A DNA stretch of 8,111 nucleotides. Source: an uncultured Alistipes sp. (lineage in GTDB: Bacteria > Bacteroidota > Bacteroidia > Bacteroidales > UBA932). The position numbers were made by a program, and so were the translations under genes. The stretch spans positions 1 through 8,111 of the forward strand of contig UQUJ01000091.1 in NCBI GenBank assembly GCA_900544195.1. The letters are read 5' to 3'. The notes under the pieces are model-generated. The model was not told where the DNA came from. It saw nothing but the letters and a program-made list of their open reading frames with translations, and searched no databases. Within the stretch, counting starts at the first letter, position 1. Every line of letters starts with the position of its first letter. Shown here piece by piece: positions 1 to 6,720 of this stretch.

Positions 1-1
1 G

Positions 2-91
2 GAACATGAAAATAATAAGTTGCTTCAGATTAAGAGAAGATTTTCGAGGATGGATCTATTTTCGAAGATGGAGTGTGCCGGTGGCACATGA
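2..91 (+). CDS. Possible C-terminal fragment of a gene entering from the left edge
   Basis: A plus-strand frame is open from the window edge to a TGA at 89-91 and would encode about 29 residues, ending KMECAGGT. It contains an internal echo, FSRMDL followed by FSKMEC, in which the changes are conservative (R to K, D to E), as is sometimes seen in real coding sequence. The fragment is too short to recognise a family, and base composition is AT-rich and unlike the neighbouring genes. It may equally be non-coding. Its orientation would make it convergent with the GSCFA gene. Confidence 0.2.
   Translation, partial: EHENNKLLQIKRRFSRMDLFSKMECAGGT
41..76 (+). repeat. Imperfect 18-bp tandem duplication
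   Basis: Two adjacent 18-bp units (41-58 and 59-76) share their first 13 bases with one mismatch: TTTTCGAGGATGG and TTTTCGAAGATGG. The last five bases differ. The unit length is a multiple of three, so a reading frame through it would be kept. Confidence 0.5.
74..88. repeat. Small perfect hairpin TGTGCC-GGT-GGCACA
   Basis: A perfect 6-bp stem with a 3-nt loop ends just before the TGA of the left-edge frame. No T-run follows on either side, so it is not a convincing intrinsic terminator. It could be a minor RNA hairpin or a chance palindrome. Confidence 0.4.
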
Positions 92-215
92 CTGATGAGA
101 AAAGAGATATCGACCGAAAAGATTCCTTAAGAAGATGCAGCTTATTTATTTTGAAGGTTACTGAAATGTTCCTTGAGGTGAAAAATCTTCAGACAAACAA
201 ATCAAAAACAGCTTC

Positions 216-1088
216 TTATCCATGAATGGGGCGATGTTGCGCGCGGAGGAGTTCCCTGCGTCTGGCGTCCAGCGCGGGAAGTTCCGATTCCGGCATGGCG
301 AACCTGACGAATCTGGACCAGAGGTAATCCACGGCCTGGTCGGACGGGTGGATCATGTCGGCGGCATAGAAACGGTAGTCCCGCAGCTCGTCAAGCACGA
401 TCTCGTAGGCTGGAAAATATTCACAACGCTCCGGGAACTTCGCCAGAACCTCGTCCAAAGCAAGCAGAAGGGTGCTTTTGCTGATCTGGTTGCCATGCGC
501 CCCGTCCTTGAAGTGGCGGATGGGAGAGACGGTGAACATGAATTCCTTCTCCGGATGCCGCGCGATCATATTCATGAGCAATGTCGCTGTCTCGCGGACT
601 GAGAGGCGTCTGCGGGTGAACTCCTTCGCCTCTATCTTGAGGCAGTTCGAGACGGTCTCGCCTGAGCGGGTATATTCATAAATCCATGCCGTGCCGAGGG
701 TTATGATGACTTTGGAGGCTGCTTTCCACCGGAACGAGGCTTCCTTCAAAGATGCATTGGCGACTTGCAGGAACTCGTCCTCGGTGCGGCGGGCGAAGGA
801 TGTGTGGTGGCTGAACGAGCAGACGAGGCCGGCACCGGCGCCCATCTGGACGCACTCATCTTTGGAGAACGGGATTCCGGATGTCAGGCGGGCGACGGAA
901 TTGCAGACCGAGACTGGGTTGTAGATGGTTCCGAACGGGTTGACGCAGACATCGAAGCCCAGATCCACCATTTTCCCGCCGATGTTGTCAGCGAAGCAGC
1001 TTCCGAGGACGAATATCCTGTCTTTCAGCGAGATGCTGACAGCACCGCGGCCGGTTTCCACCGGGGTCTGTAATTTGAGTCCTTCCAT
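216..1088 (-). CDS. GSCFA domain-containing protein (SGNH-hydrolase-like)
   Basis: This 290-residue protein carries the signature that names the GSCFA family: residues 27-33 read VLGSCFA. The family is widespread in Bacteroidota and resembles SGNH/GDSL hydrolases. Ser30 sits at the block-I nucleophile position, LGTAWIYE at 131-138 is a strongly conserved-looking block, SPIRH is at 188-192, and DMIHPS (244-249) supplies the Asp244-x-x-His247 pair expected of the catalytic Asp/His. No signal peptide is seen, so it is probably cytoplasmic. No substrate is established as far as I know; an esterase or acyl-hydrolase role is inferred from the fold. The length is near that expected for the family and the frame is intact. 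The ATG at 1088 is chosen because the conserved domain begins shortly after it and the divergent promoter region lies directly upstream. The TAA is at 216-218. Confidence 0.9.
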   Translation of the reverse strand: MEGLKLQTPVETGRGAVSISLKDRIFVLGSCFADNIGGKMVDLGFDVCVNPFGTIYNPVSVCNSVARLTSGIPFSKDECVQMGAGAGLVCSFSHHTSFARRTEDEFLQVANASLKEASFRWKAASKVIITLGTAWIYEYTRSGETVSNCLKIEAKEFTRRRLSVRETATLLMNMIARHPEKEFMFTVSPIRHFKDGAHGNQISKSTLLLALDEVLAKFPERCEYFPAYEIVLDELRDYRFYAADMIHPSDQAVDYLWSRFVRFAMPESELPALDARRRELLRAQHRPIHG

Positions 1089-1095
1089 ACGGGTG

Positions 1096-1127
1096 CGAAA
1101 TTACAAAATAATCAGTAATTTTGCATA
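1096..1127 (-). promoter_or_regulatory. Weak candidate promoter for the GSCFA gene
   Basis: Read on the minus strand, TATG (1127-1124) lies 20 bp upstream of TAATTTCG (1103-1096). This resembles the Bacteroidota pair TTTG / TAnnTTTG with one mismatch in each box. Transcription would start almost at the ATG, leaving an unusually short leader, so the call is tentative. An alternative -7-like box TTATTTTG lies at 1111-1104. Confidence 0.25.
1116..1123 (+). promoter_or_regulatory. Candidate -7 box of the three-gene operon
   Basis: TAATTTTG matches the Bacteroidota -7 consensus TAnnTTTG exactly and lies about 40 bp before the ATG at 1164, in the 75-bp divergent gap. The -33 element is poor: GGTG at 1092-1095 with a 20-bp spacer shares only TG with TTTG. 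The predicted transcript would begin near 1130 with a leader of roughly 34 nt. Confidence 0.45.
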
Positions 1128-1163
1128 AACTGCCTCGGAGGCGGGATTTTTCCTTCCGGGCTT

Positions 1164-2417
1164 ATGAATATGAGAAAGAGCGTAATTGTAATAACACTTC
1201 TTCTGGCGTCGGCCTTCGCCGGTCGTGCCCAACAAAAGGCTACCTTTACCTACGGGGCTGATTTCCAGTACTATTTTGACAATCGGGAATATGATGGCGC
1301 TGGCAACAAGTTCGAGACATCCGGCACGGTTCACGCCGCCAGGCTGACTCCCACGGTCGGTGTCAAGGTGGCGGGCGGCCGGTTCACCCATCAGCTTACG
1401 CTCGGAATCGATGTGATGAAGAATATGGGTGAGGCCCCCGTGTCCGAAAGCGACAAGGATCTTCAGAACATAGGACTTTTCCGGGAGATGACATTCTGGT
1501 ACGGCCTTGAAAGCCGGCGCAGAAGCGGAAAATTCAATCTCTTGGCGGGAATATTCCCGCGCGGGAACTCCGTTTTCGGCTCGGGTTATCAGGGCTGGGC
1601 GGAGGATCCTGTGAAGGCCGATCAGGTTCCGTCCCTGTTCATCTCCGATGTCAACCAGTTTTATGACAACAACATAGAAGGATTACTCCTGAAGTACGAG
1701 ACCCGGAAAGGCTATTGCGAGGCCGGTTTGGACTGGATGGGAATGATCGGGCACGGCCGGCGTGAGCGCTTCCAGATATTCACATACGGCAATTACGCCC
1801 TTGCCGGTGATTTCCTGCGCGCCGGGTGGACGGCGACTATGTACCACTTCGCCAACACGCTTGAATATCGGGGCGTGGTGGATAATATTCTTGTCTCGCC
1901 TTTCGTGTCGCTGACCGCCGGGAGACGCGACTTCCGTTGGAACTCCAAGCTCAGCTATATTCAAGGAATACATCAGGACAGGATCAACGAGACGGGGCTT
2001 GAGCCTGCGTTCGGCGGGCTGCTGACGTTGAACCTCGCGTACAAGAAACTGGGCGTTCAGAATGATTCCTACTATGGCACGGGCCAGATGCCTTACTACT
2101 TCACCATTGACGGAGGAGGGAATATGCTCGGACAGGATTTGTACGCCGGAAGTCCGTTCTACCGCGTCTGTGACTATGGCGGGAACTGGAAGCATTCCGG
2201 GTTTTATGACCGTGCCGAGATCTACTGGCAGCCGTATATCGCTGATTTCGTGCGTCTGAGGCTTTCCGCCGTGTTCCATTTCACAGGTGATGGATTCCAG
2301 GGCAGCCAGCAGAAGCTGAGCGTCCTGTTCGATCTCGGGCGTGCCTTGAACTCCAGGAAAACGGCTAAGGCTTCGGGAGGCTCACGCAGGCAAAGGAATT
2401 TTGAAATATATTTATAG
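1164..2417 (+). CDS. Putative outer-membrane beta-barrel protein, family not recognised
   Basis: This 417-residue protein starts with a typical Sec signal peptide: Lys/Arg near the N-terminus, a hydrophobic core VIVITLLLASAFAG, and a probable cleavage near RAQQ. The mature part is rich in aromatic residues and in alternating polar/apolar stretches that look like amphipathic strands (for example FNLLAGIFPR, ILVSPFVSLTAG, LLTLNLAYKKLG, FVRLRLSAVFHF, QKLSVLFDL). It has Gly/Asn/Asp-rich turns and no transmembrane helix. This suggests a porin-like barrel, but I do not recognise the family and assign no substrate. It is the first gene of an operon; the phosphatase ATG follows 3 bp after its TAG, so the two are very likely co-translated. 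After the last plausible strand there is a basic tail of about 20 residues (with GGSRRQR) ending NFEIYL, odd because barrels usually end on the final strand. Start: ATG at 1164; an in-frame ATG at 1170 is equally possible. Confidence 0.75.
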   Translation: MNMRKSVIVITLLLASAFAGRAQQKATFTYGADFQYYFDNREYDGAGNKFETSGTVHAARLTPTVGVKVAGGRFTHQLTLGIDVMKNMGEAPVSESDKDLQNIGLFREMTFWYGLESRRRSGKFNLLAGIFPRGNSVFGSGYQGWAEDPVKADQVPSLFISDVNQFYDNNIEGLLLKYETRKGYCEAGLDWMGMIGHGRRERFQIFTYGNYALAGDFLRAGWTATMYHFANTLEYRGVVDNILVSPFVSLTAGRRDFRWNSKLSYIQGIHQDRINETGLEPAFGGLLTLNLAYKKLGVQNDSYYGTGQMPYYFTIDGGGNMLGQDLYAGSPFYRVCDYGGNWKHSGFYDRAEIYWQPYIADFVRLRLSAVFHFTGDGFQGSQQKLSVLFDLGRALNSRKTAKASGGSRRQRNFEIYL

Positions 2418-2420
2418 GGT

Positions 2421-4175
2421 ATGAAAGTAATATTCAAGTCTATCATTGTCGCCGCTTCCGCCGGATTTCTGTTGGCCGGATGCGGTTCAGGTCCCAAGGA
2501 CGGGGAATATGTCATCCAGATTCTTACCACGAATGACGTGCACGGAACCTATTTCGATTCCACCTATGTCGGGAACGGGGTGAAGAAGTCCCTTTTAGCC
2601 GTCAAGCCGATAGTGGACAGCGTCCGTGCGGCGGCCGGTGCGGACAAAGTTGTCTTCATCGATGCGGGGGACTGCCTTCAGGGAGACAACGCCGCGTACT
2701 ATTTCAACTATGTGGACACACTCTCTCCTCATGTCTATCCACGCCTTGCCGCCTACATGGGCTACGATGCCGTCACGGTGGGCAACCATGACATCGAGAC
2801 CGGTCACAAGGTCTATGACCGCATCGCCCGGGACCTTGAGTCGCACGGGATCCCGTTTTTGGCTGGAAACGCTATCCGCACTGACAACGGGGAACCGTAT
2901 TTTCCTTTGTACAAGATCTACAAGAAGGGCGGACTGAAGGTCGCCGTACTGGGTTTCACAAACGCCAACATGAAGAACTGGCTGTCGGAGAAACTCTGGA
3001 GCGGAATGACGTTCGAGAGCCTTGTTCCTCTGGCTCAGGAGGATGTGGACAAGGTGAGGGCCAAGGAGAAGCCTGATGTGGTGATCGTGTCCGTGCATTC
3101 GGGAACAGGATCCGGAGACGGCTCGATGCTGGAAGGACAGGGAATGGATCTGTACAAGAGTCTGCGTGGAGTGGATTTCGTGGTCTGCTCTCACGACCAC
3201 AGGCCGTTCGTGACCTGCTGCGACAGCATCGGACTCATAAATTCCGGAAGCCATTGCCGCTTTGTGGGACACGGAACGGTGAATGTCACCGTTAAGGACG
3301 GCAAGGTCGTTTCCAAGACCCATTCCACGGAACTCATTCCGGTTGATCCCCACAGGATTGACACTCAGATGGAAAGGGACTTTTACGAGGACTATCAGGC
3401 CGTGCAGGTCTTCACCACCCAGGAGGTCGGTGAGTTGAAGGTTGATATGCGTACCCGTGACGCGTACAAGGGAATGTGTGATTATGTGAACCTTGTCCAC
3501 ACGCTTTGCCTTGGCTGCGCTCCGGCGCGGATCTCGATCGCGGCTCCATTGACCTATGACGGATTCGTCAAGGGTGGGACTTTGATTTACAAGGACTTGT
3601 TTACAATTTATCCGTTTGAAAACCAGCTCTATGTGATCACGATGACCGGAAAGGAAATCAAGGACTATCTGGAGGCCTCCTACAACCGTTGGATCGTCAC
3701 AGCCACGAAACCGACCGACCACGTGCTGAACATAGTCCAGAAGGACGACCCGCGCACGGGCCAGAAGGGTTGGTCGTTCATCGAGCGTGCCTACAACTTC
3801 GACTCCGCCGCCGGAATCGACTACACCGTTGATGTCACAAAGCCTTTCGGCTCAAGGATCGTGATCACCTCTATGGCCGATGGAAAGCCGTTCAGTATGG
3901 ACGAGACCTACAACGTAGCGATGACTTCCTACCGCGCCAGCGGTGGCGGCGGACTCCTCGCCGAGGTCGGAATCGACACGGACAAGATCGCCGAAAGGAC
4001 CGTTGAATATTACCCGGAGATCCGCGAGATTCTCTATGAATATCTCAAAAAGAACCGTGTGATCGACCCGGCCGTCATCGGTGACCCTGCCAAGATCGGC
4101 CATTGGTCTTTCGTGCCGGAGAACATCGCAGGTCCGGCGATCGAGCGGGATATCAACCTCATATTCAAGAAATAA
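2421..4175 (+). CDS. Lipoprotein metallophosphatase of the 5'-nucleotidase / CpdB superfamily
   Basis: This 584-residue two-domain enzyme probably hydrolyses nucleotides or other phosphate esters in the cell envelope. Its lipobox LAGC (18-21) predicts lipid anchoring at Cys21. The N-terminal metallophosphoesterase domain has a complete dimetal site: TNDVHG (Asp39, His41), DAGDCLQGD (Asp84), GNHD (Asn122, His123), SVHSG (His226) and SHDH (His258, His260). The C-terminal nucleotidase domain contains YPFENQLYVI (397-406), YNFDSAAGIDYTVDV (458-472) and TSYRASGGGG (502-511). These read more like the 2',3'-cyclic-nucleotide phosphodiesterase (CpdB/YfkN) branch than UshA/CD73: the usual GGDGF loop, whose Asp binds ribose, is GGGGL here, and no NGGIR motif is visible. 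Substrate is therefore left open. The length is ordinary for the bifunctional family. It lies 3 bp after the barrel protein gene and 18 bp before the rhamnosidase gene, all on the same strand. Confidence 0.9.
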   Translation: MKVIFKSIIVAASAGFLLAGCGSGPKDGEYVIQILTTNDVHGTYFDSTYVGNGVKKSLLAVKPIVDSVRAAAGADKVVFIDAGDCLQGDNAAYYFNYVDTLSPHVYPRLAAYMGYDAVTVGNHDIETGHKVYDRIARDLESHGIPFLAGNAIRTDNGEPYFPLYKIYKKGGLKVAVLGFTNANMKNWLSEKLWSGMTFESLVPLAQEDVDKVRAKEKPDVVIVSVHSGTGSGDGSMLEGQGMDLYKSLRGVDFVVCSHDHRPFVTCCDSIGLINSGSHCRFVGHGTVNVTVKDGKVVSKTHSTELIPVDPHRIDTQMERDFYEDYQAVQVFTTQEVGELKVDMRTRDAYKGMCDYVNLVHTLCLGCAPARISIAAPLTYDGFVKGGTLIYKDLFTIYPFENQLYVITMTGKEIKDYLEASYNRWIVTATKPTDHVLNIVQKDDPRTGQKGWSFIERAYNFDSAAGIDYTVDVTKPFGSRIVITSMADGKPFSMDETYNVAMTSYRASGGGGLLAEVGIDTDKIAERTVEYYPEIREILYEYLKKNRVIDPAVIGDPAKIGHWSFVPENIAGPAIERDINLIFKK

Positions 4176-4193
4176 CACTAAAATATTCAGATA

Positions 4194-6509
4194 ATGATCA
4201 AACGAATTTTAACAGCATTCGCGGCACTCGCCGCCACTCTGACAGTCTCCGCCGCCGAATATGACGGGAAATGGATCGGCTGCGACTATGAGGGTGATGT
4301 TCTGAAAGGCAGCACCGTGCTCCCTGCCCGCTACCTTCGCAAGGAAGTGACACTTGACGGCAAGGTGAAGGAGGCGACCCTCCGCATCAGCGGCCTCGGA
4401 GTCTATGACACTTGGATCAACGGGGAATATATCACCCGTGACCAGGAACTTTCCCCGACCGTGTCGGAGTACAGGATAAGGGTATATTTCAATGAGTTCG
4501 ATGTCCGTAAGGCTCTCAAGAAAGGTCAGAACGCTCTTGCCGTAAGCCTTGGCTGCGGCCGTTATACCACGATGAGGGAGCCAGGTATGAAGGGCTTCGG
4601 GGTACCGAGGCTTTGGTACCGGTTGGACATTGTTTACACGGATGGCCGCACGGCGACCGTTGTCAGCGACGAGAGCTGGAAGATCACCTGCGAGGGACCG
4701 ATCAGAGCCAACAACGAGTTCGACGGTGAGACTTACGATGCCCGTAAGGAATTGACCGGATGGACAAAGGTCGGTTACGATGATTCCGCTTGGGCGAAGG
4801 CCTCATTGATGGACGCTCCGGGCGGCAGACTGGTTCTCCAGCCTAACCCTAACATCGCTGTTCAGGACATCGTGAAGCCGGTCTCCATCACCAAGACCGA
4901 TCACGGTTACATCCTTGATATGGGACAGAATATGGTCGGCCGCCTTCAGATCAAGGCCCGAGGACTGCAAAGAGGCGACACCCTCACGATGAAGTTCGCT
5001 GAACTTCTCAATCCTGACGGCACTCTCTACCTTGCCAATCTCCGTACCGCAAAGGTCCTCGACACCTACATCGCCAAGGACGGCAAGCCGATTGTCTGGC
5101 ATCCTGAATATGTTTACCACGGTTTCCGTTACGTTGAGATAAAAGGCTTGAAGAACGAACCTAAGCTCGGCGATTTCGAGGGGCAGGTGATGTACGACAA
5201 GATGGCCGTCACGGGACATTTCGAGACCTCCAACCCTGTCATCAACCAGATCTATCACAATGCTTTCTGGGGAATCAGGGGCAACTATCGCGGTATGCCT
5301 ACCGACTGCCCTCAGAGGGACGAGAGGCTTGGCTGGCTTGGTGACCGCACGATGGGTTGCTACGGCGAATCCTACATATTCAACAACCACGCCCTCTATT
5401 CCAAGTGGCTGACTGACATCCACGACGGGCAGAACGAGGCCGGCAGCATCTCGGACGTCTGCCCACGCTACTGGACCCTCTATCAGGACAATTTCACCTG
5501 GCCAGGAGCGTTCCTGACAGGTGCGGACATGGTCTATCGCCGTTTCGGGGACGACCGGTCCATCAAGGACCATTATGGCGCTATGAAGAAGTGGCTTGGA
5601 TATATGAGGTCAAGATACCTCAGGGACGGTGTGATGATCAAGGACACCTACGGGGACTGGTGCATGCCGCCTGAATCTCTGGAACTTATTCATTCACAGG
5701 ATCCTGCGAGAAAGACAGCCTCGCCTCTGATATCCACTCCATTCTACTTTTTCCTCTTGAACAAGATGATAGAGTTCGCTCCGATCGCCGGCCATCCGGA
5801 GGATGTGAAGATATTCAATGAATATGCCGCCGCGGCCCGTGAGGCGTTCAACGCGAAGTATTTCAACGCTAAGGAAGGCTTCTACGGCAACAACACCGTG
5901 ACCGCCAACCTGCTTCCGCTTTATTTCGGAATGGTTCCTGACGGGCGTGAGGGTGACGTGTTCGAGCACGTCGTGCACAAGACCGAGGTGGACTGTGACG
6001 GCCATGTGAGCTGCGGAGTCGTCGGAATGATGGTTCTGATGCGCACTCTCACAGAGTTCGGCAGACCTGACCTTGCCCTTAAGATCGCCACGAACGAGAC
6101 CTATCCAAGTTGGGGTTACATGGCGAAAAACGGTGCCACGACAATCTGGGAGCTTTGGAACGGCAACACCGCCGATCCTGCGATGAACTCCGGCAACCAC
6201 GTGATGCTTCTCGGCGACCTCGTGACCTGGTATTATGAATATCTTGGCGGCATACGTCCTGCCGAGCCAGGCTACAAGTCAATCGAGCTTAAGCCTTACC
6301 CTATCGAAGGCCTTGACTGGGTGAACTGCTCTTATGATTCGCCTTACGGAAAGATTGTAAGCAACTGGAAGCGCACCGGCGACAAGTTCGAGTGGACCGT
6401 CGAGATTCCGGCCGGCGCCACCGCCACCGCCCTCATCCCTGGTCCCGGCAGTTCCCGCGAGACCAAGACCCTCGCCCCCGGCAAACACCGCTTCGTGACC
6501 GAACTGTAA
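4194..6509 (+). CDS. Exported alpha-L-rhamnosidase, GH78 type
   Basis: This 771-residue enzyme should release terminal alpha-L-rhamnose from glycans or glycosides by the inverting mechanism of GH78. A signal peptide of about 20 residues (hydrophobic AFAALAATLTVSA) predicts export, probably to the periplasm. The order fits the family: an N-terminal beta-sandwich with YDTWINGEYI (71-80), a second beta domain with LDMGQNMVGR (241-250) and YHGFRYVEI (308-316), an (alpha/alpha)6 catalytic barrel, and a C-terminal beta-sandwich from about residue 685. The hallmark DCPQRDERLGWLGD spans 371-384; Glu377 corresponds to the general acid by spacing from Asp371, and Glu653 in TTIWELW matches the catalytic base position. 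The size is on the compact side for GH78 and no extra carbohydrate-binding module is seen. It is the last gene of the operon, with a REP-like hairpin and a strong bidirectional terminator beyond it. Linkage and aglycone specificity cannot be read from the sequence. Confidence 0.95.
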   Translation: MIKRILTAFAALAATLTVSAAEYDGKWIGCDYEGDVLKGSTVLPARYLRKEVTLDGKVKEATLRISGLGVYDTWINGEYITRDQELSPTVSEYRIRVYFNEFDVRKALKKGQNALAVSLGCGRYTTMREPGMKGFGVPRLWYRLDIVYTDGRTATVVSDESWKITCEGPIRANNEFDGETYDARKELTGWTKVGYDDSAWAKASLMDAPGGRLVLQPNPNIAVQDIVKPVSITKTDHGYILDMGQNMVGRLQIKARGLQRGDTLTMKFAELLNPDGTLYLANLRTAKVLDTYIAKDGKPIVWHPEYVYHGFRYVEIKGLKNEPKLGDFEGQVMYDKMAVTGHFETSNPVINQIYHNAFWGIRGNYRGMPTDCPQRDERLGWLGDRTMGCYGESYIFNNHALYSKWLTDIHDGQNEAGSISDVCPRYWTLYQDNFTWPGAFLTGADMVYRRFGDDRSIKDHYGAMKKWLGYMRSRYLRDGVMIKDTYGDWCMPPESLELIHSQDPARKTASPLISTPFYFFLLNKMIEFAPIAGHPEDVKIFNEYAAAAREAFNAKYFNAKEGFYGNNTVTANLLPLYFGMVPDGREGDVFEHVVHKTEVDCDGHVSCGVVGMMVLMRTLTEFGRPDLALKIATNETYPSWGYMAKNGATTIWELWNGNTADPAMNSGNHVMLLGDLVTWYYEYLGGIRPAEPGYKSIELKPYPIEGLDWVNCSYDSPYGKIVSNWKRTGDKFEWTVEIPAGATATALIPGPGSSRETKTLAPGKHRFVTEL

Positions 6510-6514
6510 TTCCC

Positions 6515-6538
6515 GGTCGCTGAACCTGTCGAAGCGAC
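6515..6538. repeat. REP-like hairpin just after the rhamnosidase stop
   Basis: GTCGCT (6516-6521) pairs perfectly with AGCGAC (6533-6538) around a core that includes CTGAACCTGTCGAAG. This core is very close to the widespread intergenic repeat CTGAGCCTGTCGAAG, which I know from many bacterial genomes by memory and not from a search. It begins 5 bp after the TAA. A degenerate second copy of GCTGA...TCGAA (6519-6533) appears at 6545-6560, leading into the large palindrome. Confidence 0.55.
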
Positions 6539-6558
6539 ATAGGTGCTGAGCGACATCG

Positions 6559-6607
6559 AAAAAAAGGCAAATGGCGGATTTTGCACGTTACCAAAATCCA
6601 CCATTTG
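6559..6607 (-). terminator. Intrinsic terminator for the GTPase gene (minus strand)
   Basis: Read on the minus strand, a 16-bp stem (6607-6592 with 6583-6568) with one A/C mismatch closes an 8-nt loop GTAACGTG and is followed by CC and seven Ts (6565-6559). It is the mirror image of the plus-strand terminator in the same gap. Confidence 0.8.
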
Positions 6608-6655
6608 ATTTTTTCGCTGTCGTTCGCTAAGTTTCACTGGCGTGAGCGAAAAAAT
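6608..6655. repeat. Central stem-loop between the two hairpins
   Basis: ATTTTTTCGCT (6608-6618) pairs perfectly with AGCGAAAAAAT (6645-6655), an 11-bp stem around a 26-nt loop. Inside the loop a weak 4-bp pairing (6625-6628 with 6639-6642, one wobble) is possible. Because the stem is flanked directly by the two larger hairpins, all three can form at once. Confidence 0.75.
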
Positions 6656-6704
6656 AAAATCCCAAATTTTGGTAACGTGCAAAATTTGGGATTTTCCTTT
6701 TTTT
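6656..6704 (+). terminator. Intrinsic terminator for the rhamnosidase operon (plus strand)
   Basis: A perfect 16-bp stem (6656-6671 with 6680-6695) with the 8-nt loop GTAACGTG is followed at once by CC and seven Ts (6698-6704). The stem is AT-rich except for a CCC/GGG block. It lies about 150 bp beyond the rhamnosidase stop, after the REP-like hairpin. Confidence 0.85.
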
Positions 6705-6720
6705 CGCGTTCGCCCTGAAC

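Larger units (their letters stand above)
1..215. other. AT-rich edge region without a complete gene
   Basis: This stretch is clearly more AT-rich than the genes to its right and contains no complete gene that I can support. It holds an open frame running in from the left edge (2-91), an imperfect 18-bp tandem duplication (41-76) and a small perfect hairpin (74-88). No tRNA, terminator with a T-run or clear promoter was seen. It is probably the intergenic space 3' of the GSCFA gene and possibly 3' of a gene lying off the left edge. Confidence 0.5.
6557..6706. repeat. Large nested palindrome with three stems in the convergent gap
   Basis: The outer arms (6557-6597 and 6666-6706) form a long inverted repeat. 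It contains an 11-bp perfect outer block CGAAAAAAAGG / CCTTTTTTTCG and a 20-bp perfect inner block, ATTTTGCACGTTACCAAAAT (6578-6597) against its reverse complement (6666-6685). Each arm is also a local hairpin (6568-6607 and 6656-6695), and the middle (6608-6655) forms a third stem. The DNA can thus fold either as one long stem or as three side-by-side hairpins. It sits between two converging genes. Termination is the simplest role; the size and nesting also fit a small mobile or REPIN-like repeat. Confidence 0.9.

Noticed and set aside
222..1073. Several overlapping plus-strand frames opposite the GSCFA gene.
   Set aside because: None shows a domain, and the minus-strand GSCFA frame spans the whole region with conserved motifs.
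1683..2279. A 198-codon minus-strand frame opposite the barrel protein gene.
   Set aside because: The plus-strand frame has a signal peptide, operon spacing and strand-like pattern; the antisense frame has no such support.
2595..3722. A 375-codon minus-strand frame opposite the nucleotidase gene.
   Set aside because: The plus-strand frame carries the full set of metallophosphatase motifs. The antisense protein has no recognisable domain and is a by-product of GC-rich third codon positions.
4803..5573. A 256-codon minus-strand frame opposite the rhamnosidase catalytic region.
   Set aside because: It lies wholly inside the rhamnosidase gene, whose GH78 signature is clear. Its translation shows no family motifs.
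6568..6695. A CRISPR array or attenuator-type riboswitch in the convergent gap.
   Set aside because: There are only two hairpin units, inverted and not direct, with no spacers. The location is 3' of both genes, not in a leader.
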